This document shows positions 62,761 through 64,000 of a DNA stretch of 64,000 nt, piece after piece. Both the position numbers and the translations under genes were made by a program. Below the pieces are notes generated by a model. The model saw only the letters and a program-made list of their open reading frames with translations. It was not told the origin of the DNA and ran no database searches. Numbering within the stretch: position 1 is the stretch's first letter; every line of letters begins with the position of its first letter. The stretch is from Collinsella ureilytica (GTDB lineage: Bacteria > Actinomycetota > Coriobacteriia > Coriobacteriales > Coriobacteriaceae). Location of the stretch: contig NZ_JAIMFO010000004.1 in NCBI RefSeq assembly GCF_019795105.1, positions 186,001-250,000 of the forward strand, written 5' to 3'.

Positions 62761-64000
62761 GATCGATCAGCTCCCTTGTAATCTGAACAATATCAGACAC
62801 TTCACTCACGCCAGCAAAAGCCGAGCTCACAGTTCGAGAGAGCTGCTCTGAAACCCGCACCACCTGTGGGGCTTCCACACTGGCGGCTTGCAGCAGCTCC
62901 GGCTGGGCAAAAATCTCTGCTGTAGCGCCAGCACCAATGATGTGCCCGTCTGCCATCACTACTGCACGATCAGCAAAGTCTGAAACGACCTCCATGTCGT
63001 GACAAACCATCACCACCGCACTCCCCTGCTCTGCCAGCTCACGAACCGTTTCCATAACAGTCATGCACTCACGATAATCAAGACCACTCGTCGGCTCATC
63101 CAAAAGCACGACTTGCGGCTCCATCACCAAAACGCTTGCAAGGGCTACCATCTGCCGCTGGCCACGTGAAAGCGAAAACGGAGACTCATCTTTTGGTAGA
63201 CCAAACCGTGCAAGCACGACCTCGGCGCGACGATGGGCTTCTGTGCGCTCAACTCCTGTAAGCTCAAGCCCAAAGGCTACCTCTTCCACAACGCTCTCTT
63301 TGCTGATCTGGCGATCAGGATTTTGGAACAACGTAGACACCCGTGCAGCAAGCTCGCTGGTAGAAACCTGAGCCGTGTCCATCCCTGCAACGCGCACGAC
63401 ACCTGAGCTTGGATGCAAAAGACCATTTAAAAGCTTCGTGAGCGTGGTTTTACCTGCGCCATTTTGACCAATAACACTCAAAATTTCGCCAGGAAAAACT
63501 TCGAAGCTCAAATGGGATACTGCAGCTTCTCCCGGTCCATACGAAAATGATACGTCCTCAAGGCAGATCACAGGAGCACCAGATGAGACGGGCTGAGCCT
63601 CCTGTCGCTCAGGCGATGTGCCCAGGCCGGATATAGCTTTCGTCTGCTTCTCTTCGGCGGCCAAACGAGCTCGTTTAGGTGCTACAGCATCTGCCTCTAC
63701 GATCGAGCCAATGAGCTTGCAGGCAGACTCAGCATCCAAGGCGGGCAGCGTAGTAGCTGATGCAAGCTCTTCTTGGATGAGACTATTTGAGATGCGTACC
63801 GTACGCGGGCTATCTACACCAAGCGCTCGCAGATCTTCCGCATGAGAAAACACCTCGTGAGGCGTGCCCACGATCTCCACCTTGCCCGCCGCCATGACAG
63901 CAATTCTTTTGCAATACCGAGAGAGCAGGGCGACCTTTTGCTCAATCACGATAACCGTGACACCTGCCGTACGATTTACACGAGCGAGCGTTTCAAAGAC
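62753..64000 (-). CDS. Fused double-ATPase EcfA subunit, partial
   Basis: The frame is open to the window edge, so the 5' end is missing. The visible N-terminal part is the tail of a first ABC domain (the IVIEQKVALLSRYCKRIAVM H-loop region, here EQK at the usual EH position). A 100-residue linker follows, then a complete second ABC domain: ICLEDVSFSYGPGEAAVSHL, Walker A GQNGAGKTT, signature LSRGQRQMVALA, Walker B VVLLDEPTSGLD and the H-loop MVCHDMEVV. Two ATPase domains in one chain replace separate EcfA1 and EcfA2. It powers ECF uptake with the adjacent EcfT. Confidence 0.9.
   Translation of the reverse strand, partial: VFETLARVNRTAGVTVIVIEQKVALLSRYCKRIAVMAAGKVEIVGTPHEVFSHAEDLRALGVDSPRTVRISNSLIQEELASATTLPALDAESACKLIGSIVEADAVAPKRARLAAEEKQTKAISGLGTSPERQEAQPVSSGAPVICLEDVSFSYGPGEAAVSHLSFEVFPGEILSVIGQNGAGKTTLTKLLNGLLHPSSGVVRVAGMDTAQVSTSELAARVSTLFQNPDRQISKESVVEEVAFGLELTGVERTEAHRRAEVVLARFGLPKDESPFSLSRGQRQMVALASVLVMEPQVVLLDEPTSGLDYRECMTVMETVRELAEQGSAVVMVCHDMEVVSDFADRAVVMADGHIIGAGATAEIFAQPELLQAASVEAPQVVRVSEQLSRTVSSAFAGVSEVSDIVQITRELIDRG

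Overview
The window reads as chromosomal DNA of an actinobacterium of the class Coriobacteriia, most likely the Atopobiaceae (Atopobium/Lancefieldella/Olsenella-like). The basis is the gene set: a complete Gram-positive dcw cluster that begins with mraZ, an arginine-deiminase operon with a YfcC-type antiporter, LPXTG-anchored surface proteins with Rib-type repeats, UDP-galactopyranose mutase, acetate kinase/phosphotransacetylase, and base composition near 50 percent GC. The species assignment is inference, since no rRNA lies in the window.

Layout. 1-9.6 kb (minus strand): dcw cell-wall and division operon, mraZ-rsmH-ftsL-like-ftsI-murF-mraY-murD-ftsW-murG (murG is only entered), with start/stop overlaps between several genes. 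9.9-13.3 kb: a Xer recombinase, a DUF1846/UPF0371 protein and a DUF4230 protein. 14-18.2 kb: arcA-arcB-yfcC operon ending in a strong terminator; no carbamate kinase is present in the window. 18.9-22.3 kb: a TrmA/RlmD-type RNA methyltransferase, a zinc-ribbon membrane protein and a remnant of a sorting-signal tail. 22.3-23.8 kb: an ABC-F ATPase. 24-32 kb: a surface-protein locus with a 1566-residue Rib-repeat LPXTG adhesin, which has an 11-base G tract upstream, and an anchored GH20 hexosaminidase whose motif is LPKTA. 32.3-37.7 kb: an accessory patch holding the scar of another LPXTG gene, an intact 968-residue DUF4365 nuclease-like plus helical-repeat protein, a truncated HsdR, an unrecognised fragment and a frameshifted NAD(P)-binding gene. 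37.9-44.2 kb: a small membrane protein, a DJ-1/PfpI protein, Maf, a P1-family peptidase and a Mg-transporting P-type ATPase with a long leader that encodes candidate regulatory peptides. 44.4-47.9 kb: a family 2 glycosyltransferase and glf (galactofuranose-type polysaccharide), then pta. 48.4-52.7 kb: two zinc-ribbon membrane proteins flanked by a 91-bp direct repeat. 52.8-64 kb: serB, two tandem ackA paralogues, a HIT protein, xseB/xseA (with a triplicated xseB tail), a YugP-type protease, RNase D, a lipid-kinase-like protein, and ecfT with a fused double-ATPase EcfA that runs off the window.

Most of the sequence is conserved housekeeping DNA. The unusual parts are the mgtA leader (a proline/acidic leader ORF overlapping the transporter start), the homopolymeric G tract before the adhesin, the DUF4365 gene beside decayed restriction genes, the 91-bp repeats around the zinc-ribbon pair, and at least six intergenic regions that each carry their own private, degenerate tandem repeat. 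I saw no tRNA, rRNA, CRISPR array, transposase or phage gene.
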